From Histoplasma ohiense (lineage: Eukaryota; Ascomycota; Eurotiomycetes; Onygenales; Ajellomycetaceae): 64,000 nt of DNA. The translations under genes were made by a program, and so were the position numbers. Where the stretch lies: assembly GCA_017607445.1 (NCBI GenBank), contig JAEVHH010000002.1, forward strand, positions 3,277,501 to 3,341,500, written 5' to 3'. Shown here one piece after another: positions 59,872 to 64,000 of the stretch (the first letter of the stretch is position 1; every line of letters starts with the position of its first letter). The notes below the pieces were generated by a model. It was not told the DNA's origin. It ran no database searches and saw nothing but the letters and a program-made list of their open reading frames with translations.

Positions 59872-62052
59872 TTATAGGAATAACATCTCCGAATCCCCGG
59901 TGCCGCATCCGTCGCCGTTGCCGCCGCCACCACCAAGACTACGACCGTAATTTTCATTAGGGCTGGAATATTTAGGCAATATTTCATCAACGAAATTGCT
60001 AGTCTGGGCAGTAGCAATGGTATCATGGGGGCCATGGTGTGTGGAGGAGAGCGAGAGCAAAAACTCCTCTGGCATCGTGACTGGCGAGGATGGGTCGAGA
60101 ATTTCCATTTCGCTGCTGGGTGGGGAGGGAGGGATTGAGATTAACGCCTTGGATGTGGCTGTGGCTGTAGTTGTGGTGGTGTTTCTGATCACAGGGGGGA
60201 GGGACATTGAAGATGGTTGGGATTTTGTGATTTGTAGAAGGGGGAAATCATGGATGTCGGTGATTAAAGTTGCTTCTTGTTCGCGGTCATCTAACATGTC
60301 TAGATCATCGTGGATGCTGGCAGCTATGGGGGGTGGAGATGGGGATGGCTTGCCTGTTGTGTTGGGGCAGTTGTCGGGTAGGTCACGTTCGCCATCGTAG
60401 TTGGGATTGGTGACGCCCATGCAATATGGGTGTTGGATTTGGAAGAGGTTGGTGAAATAGGTATTGCGATCGCCATTTTCGGAGTCTAATTCGTCTGCGA
60501 GGAGGAAATCGCTATCCTCCGCGAAACACCATTCTGTATCTGATATACGGTCTGCATGGGGACTCTGATCATTAATTAGATGATCATTAATTAGACCCGT
60601 TATAACTGTAGTCGTATGGGCTAATGATATTGCGGATATGGTATCTTGTGATGGCCCATTATTTTTAAGCTTCAACGGCGTTATTACGCTGGGTAATTGC
60701 CGTGCTGCTTCGGGAGTATAAAGGCGACGCTGCATCGATTTCCAAAGAAGAGTTTTTAGCGCTGATTTTGTATTTTTGGTATGTGTGAAGTCATTGGATG
60801 TTCCATAGGGTTCAGAATTTTGTTCAGAACAAATCGAGCCAATCGCAGCGCGTTCTAATTGAGTACCGGCATTCGGGAAGGGAACATTATCCAGCATCGC
60901 GGCGATCCCTTTAGATATCATAGGGATAAAACGTACGCGCTGGAGTACATTCTGAAATCGGAAGTGTTAGATCGATGGAGTTACGGCGGTTACCAAAGGA
61001 ACATGAAACTTACATCATCGTATCCAGGCACGAACAAACTGGGGGCAAATTCTTGTAAACTCGGGCCGGGAATTTCAATAATTGTTGTGATATTAGATGT
61101 GCTTCGGCGATTGGTTCTGCATAGCAATGTGCGGAATCCACTATTGAGAAGTTTCATAAGTGGCTGATATGTAGCCTCGGGAACTTCCAGAGGCTCAGTT
61201 TGAAGCGAGGATATGGCACCGCAACGACAATGGTTAGACGTTTGCTGGCTGCAAAAGGGGGAGACATAATCCAGAGACATCCAATCATCATCACTACAGG
61301 CCGTCATTTGAGATCCACCAATAGAGATGTCATCTCGCCCGCACCCCATCTCATCTTGGGGATCGCCTTGTGGCTGAAGCATGGATGATAGATCTTCAGA
61401 GCTATTAGAACTGGGGATGTCGCCGAAGTTACCTTCCGGGATGTTATTTGAAGATGTTGACGAGAAGCTAAAGAAAATACTGATATTGTGAAGGAAAATT
61501 CGGAGAACAGTGGGGGGAGGGTCAACAGTTGAGGAGCCAGTGTTAATTAGGACATAGGGCATCCGTGGTGGTTTAGACTGCGGAAATGGCTCTGACTTCT
61601 GCTGGAATTCGAAGACAACATTTAAGGAATGAACCCCTTCTTGGGTCGTTAGAATCTCGTCATTGTCAAATATCTTGGAAATTTGGAGATCATGCCAAAG
61701 CTATACACAAGTTAGCATGGCAGGAAAAGGGATATTCAGTGATGTGGTTTTATTTGGCCTTGACCTGTGATTCAATTATAGTAGTTTTCAATTTTTTCAA
61801 TATCCCGTCGATAGAGACCTTGAGCTTATGCAAAGGACTTTCAATCATAATGTAGATCTTCAATTCCAGACGACCGTTTGGGAACATCCAAGCGTCACCC
61901 GATTTAATCGCGCCAAGCAAAGTTGAACGGTCTAAATTTGCAATTATTGAATCTGGATAAGAGGCTTCTACTGACGCTGCCACTCTAAGCCGGATATCCT
62001 CATTTTTATAGAAATGTACCGTCGATCCGAGCTCAAATCGGTTGCGTAACAT
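59872..62052 (-). CDS. Uncharacterised fungal protein, 684 residues
   Basis: Three exons (61765-62052, 61014-61700, 59872-60951) join in phase 0 twice. The N-terminal 170 residues look like a folded, conserved module: FELGSTVHFYKNEDIRLRVAASVEA, SGDAWMFPNGRLELKIYIMIE, LHKLKVSIDGILKKLKTTIIESQ/LWHDLQISKIFDNDEI. A second module is around PRMPYVLINTGSSTVDPPPTVLRIFLHNISIFF. The middle has Ser/Asp-rich stretches and a CRCG motif, then TYQPLMKLLNSGFRTLL and GPSLQEFAPSLFVPGYDD/NVLQRVRFIPM. The C-terminal 250 residues are disordered, with Thr and Gly runs. I do not recognise a named domain. There is no signal peptide or membrane segment. It diverges from the transporter gene. Confidence 0.75.
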
Positions 62053-62886
62053 CTCAATCCATCAGTGGAACCAGGGGAACAGAAGAAGCGAACGAGAACA
62101 AGCATATAACTAGTGGTTTTAGTCTGAAAGTCCATATACCTTTCGATGGATACCGAAAATAGAAAACAGCATACCGAAAGAAGGGAAGACGGGGATGAAG
62201 AAGGGGCGTGTGGTTGAGATAAGGTTGGTCAGTCATACCACGACAAGAGCCTCAACGAGAGCCTCATTACAACTATAGACACCCATCAGTGTACCTAGAG
62301 TGATAACTTGGCACTCAACTGTGTTATAATGTACTTGTATTCTGTACATGCCTGATAAGTTGTCACATCCATGCCCATTTTTGGGATCCCATGGTGCCGA
62401 AGAAAAGATGTTTGCTTGACGGTTGAGTCAACAGTCCTTTACAACAAGTATGAACAGCGCAATCACATAGTGAAAATACATATATCAGTATTCAAAGAGA
62501 GTTGAGGTCTTTATCTCGGAAACTGGTCGACATTTGAATGAACCTTGGAAGCAGGCGGTGCTCGGCAGAAGCTTCCGCTGTTCTCGTTCCATGCGTGACC
62601 AAGAACTGCATCATGTGGAGTTGTGGTGTCTCTAAGGCATGATGTCATTTCTCTGTTTCACACTTCCCGAAAGCATACAAAGTAGTTAATTTTTAGAGAC
62701 ATGAAAAAAAACTACATAGAAGCTTACCGATTAATTGTATCTTTCAGAGTGATAAGCGAACTCCTTATTTGTCGGGCGTGGGTACCCAACTGCACGTGAT
62801 TGGCCAGTAAATACCTGGTAGCTCTGTAAAGAGCTGTGGACAACAAGCCCAGTTTATTATCAACAACTGCGGTTTTCCACTTCGCC
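62053..62886. promoter_or_regulatory. Divergent promoter with E-box and CCAAT box near the transporter
   Basis: These 834 bp separate the starts of the uncharacterised gene (-) and the transporter gene (+). About 90 bp before the transporter ATG, a CACGTG E-box (62793-62798) abuts ATTGG (62799-62803, CCAAT on the other strand). Adjacent E-box and CCAAT sites are common in fungal metabolic promoters; actual binding is inferred. The rest shows no gene. Confidence 0.45.
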
Positions 62887-64000
62887 ATGCCTAGAGGCGA
62901 TAGACTTGATGTTCACAAGACCGATGGAAATGAAGCAGATGGGGAAGAATCTCGAGGCCTCTTGTCCCTGGACGAGGAGTATGAACCCCTAACCCAAACC
63001 ACATCTTCGCAATTACCCTCGTCGTCTAGCTCCAAACAGCAAACCTCTATATATGTGCCACCTTCGAACGGCCAACCTCGAACGCCCAGAACTCCCAACC
63101 GGGTGCGATTCGATTTGGGCGATGACACTGAAGGAGAAGAAGAAGAAGAAGAAGAAGAAGAGGAAGAACAAAATCAACCTATGGGCCATCCTTCCTCATG
63201 GCTTGAGGAGGACGATTATCTGAATGCTAATGGATCCCGCCGGGGCCGAAGCAGCACCGGCCAGCTTGCCCCTCTACTTACCAATATCGAAGCGCCAACT
63301 GTTACTTTGGCTACGTCGGAGGATTTCTTTCCCGAGGATCATCTGGAAGGTGCGCGGCCCAGGAGCGGGCTAAAGAATGCTTTCATGAATATGGCGAACA
63401 GCATCATAGGCGCGGGAATTATCGGACAACCTTACGCGTTTCGGCAAGCGGGATTATTGGTTGGGATAATACTACTTTGTGGACTTACTGTCGTCGTCGA
63501 CTGGACTATTCGCTTGATTGTCATCAATTCGAAACTGAGCGGCGCAGACTCATTTCAAACAACCGTGGAATTCTGCTTTGGAAAACCTGGTTTAATAGCC
63601 ATTTCCATTGCACAATGGGCATTTGCATTTGGAGGCATGGTTGCATTTTGTATCATTGTCGGGGATACAATCCCTCATGTCTTCGCGTCAATTTTCCCAT
63701 CATTGAAGGATACACCTTTTCTATGGCTCCTGACAGATAGGCGAGCCGTCATCGTGCTTTTTATATTGGGGATCTCTTACCCTTTATCCCTTTACCGGGA
63801 CATTGCAAAGGTAAATGAAAAACTTTTTCTCCTTGCATCGTACACAACTAATTCTTCAGTAGCTGGCGAAAGCATCGACCCTTGCACTGGTTTCCATGGT
63901 TGTGATTGTGATCACCGTGATTATTGAAGGAATCCGAGCACCGAATGATTTGAGGGGCGACCAATTACCCATGATTTTTTCGCAGAGCAATGGCTTCTTC
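62887..64000 (+). CDS. Vacuolar amino-acid transporter, Avt7-like (partial, cut by right edge)
   Basis: Exon 1 is 62887-63810 and exon 2 starts at 63863 (acceptor CAGTAG); the frame continues to the window end, giving 354 residues so far. The first about 175 residues are a hydrophilic cytosolic tail with a run of Glu (GAA/GAG repeats near 63137-63167). The AAAP/SLC38 fold then begins SGLKNAFMNMANSIIGAGIIGQPYAFRQAG, with further spans LLVGIILLCGLTVVVDWTIRLIVI, IAISIAQWAFAFGGMVAFCIIVGD and AVIVLFILGISYPLSLYRDI. Exon 2 supplies LAKASTLALVSMVVIVITVIIEGIRAPND. Avt-type carriers move neutral amino acids across the vacuolar membrane in a proton-dependent way. The direction (Avt5-7 export in yeast) is inferred from similarity. 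Confidence 0.88.

Noticed and set aside
60567..60600. Direct repeat GATCATTAATTAGAT in tandem
   Set aside because: It lies in frame in the uncharacterised protein (LINDHLIND) and is explained as a small coding duplication, not a regulatory or mobile element.
1..64000. CRISPR array, secondary-metabolite cluster or intact transposon
   Set aside because: No regular spaced repeats, no synthase, transposase or reverse-transcriptase motifs were seen on either strand.

Overview
The window is chromosomal DNA of a filamentous ascomycete. Genes have short GT-AG introns (mostly 50-150 bp) with CTAAC/CTAAT-like branch points, and 3' regions are rich in homopolymer T or A tracts. The proteins read as Eurotiomycetes, most likely Onygenales. 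That placement rests on protein family resemblance only and was not checked by search. There are 20 protein-coding genes, two cut by the window edges. I found no rRNA, tRNA, CRISPR array or intact transposon.

Layout. 1-9 kb: the first exon of a membrane glycosyltransferase-like gene (-), STS1 (-), MTR4 (-), and COX8 (+) sharing a 317 bp divergent promoter with MTR4. 9-24 kb: ELP1 (+) converges on the mevalonate decarboxylase gene (-), which is divergent from a cytochrome c heme lyase gene (+). The lyase gene converges on a PEP12-type syntaxin gene (-), which is divergent from NDC1 (+), and NDC1 converges on a SIW14-type phosphatase gene (-). 24-34 kb: a TatD nuclease gene (-), a flavocytochrome b2-like gene (+), a mitochondrial SAP-domain gene (+) and a DUF7924-type PD-(D/E)XK gene (+). 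34-48.5 kb: a GPI-anchored aspartyl protease (+), a mitochondrial double-hotdog acyl-CoA thioesterase (+), VFA1 (+), a Nudix hydrolase (-) and YVH1 (-). 48.5-55.7 kb: a 7.2 kb gene-free stretch leading into a C2H2 zinc-finger gene (+). 58-64 kb: an uncharacterised 684-residue protein (-), divergent from a vacuolar amino-acid transporter gene (+) that runs off the right edge.

Most genes are housekeeping: RNA exosome (Mtr4), Elongator (Elp1), nuclear proteasome anchoring (Sts1), nuclear pore (Ndc1), endosomal traffic (Pep12, Vfa1), respiration (Cox8, heme lyase), ergosterol precursor synthesis (Mvd1) and ribosome maturation (Yvh1). They do not form one pathway cluster, and no biosynthetic cluster or defence island is visible. 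The points most worth a second look are: the b2-like dehydrogenase that lacks an evident mitochondrial presequence and ends in a peroxisomal AKL; the nuclease-like DUF7924-type gene with a possible LTR end beside it; the long gene desert and stop/start-overlapping uORF before the zinc-finger gene; and phosphatase signature motifs split by introns in both phosphatase genes.

Exon joins were worked out by hand from splice consensus, reading frame and family conservation. All frames close correctly, but none was confirmed by transcript data.
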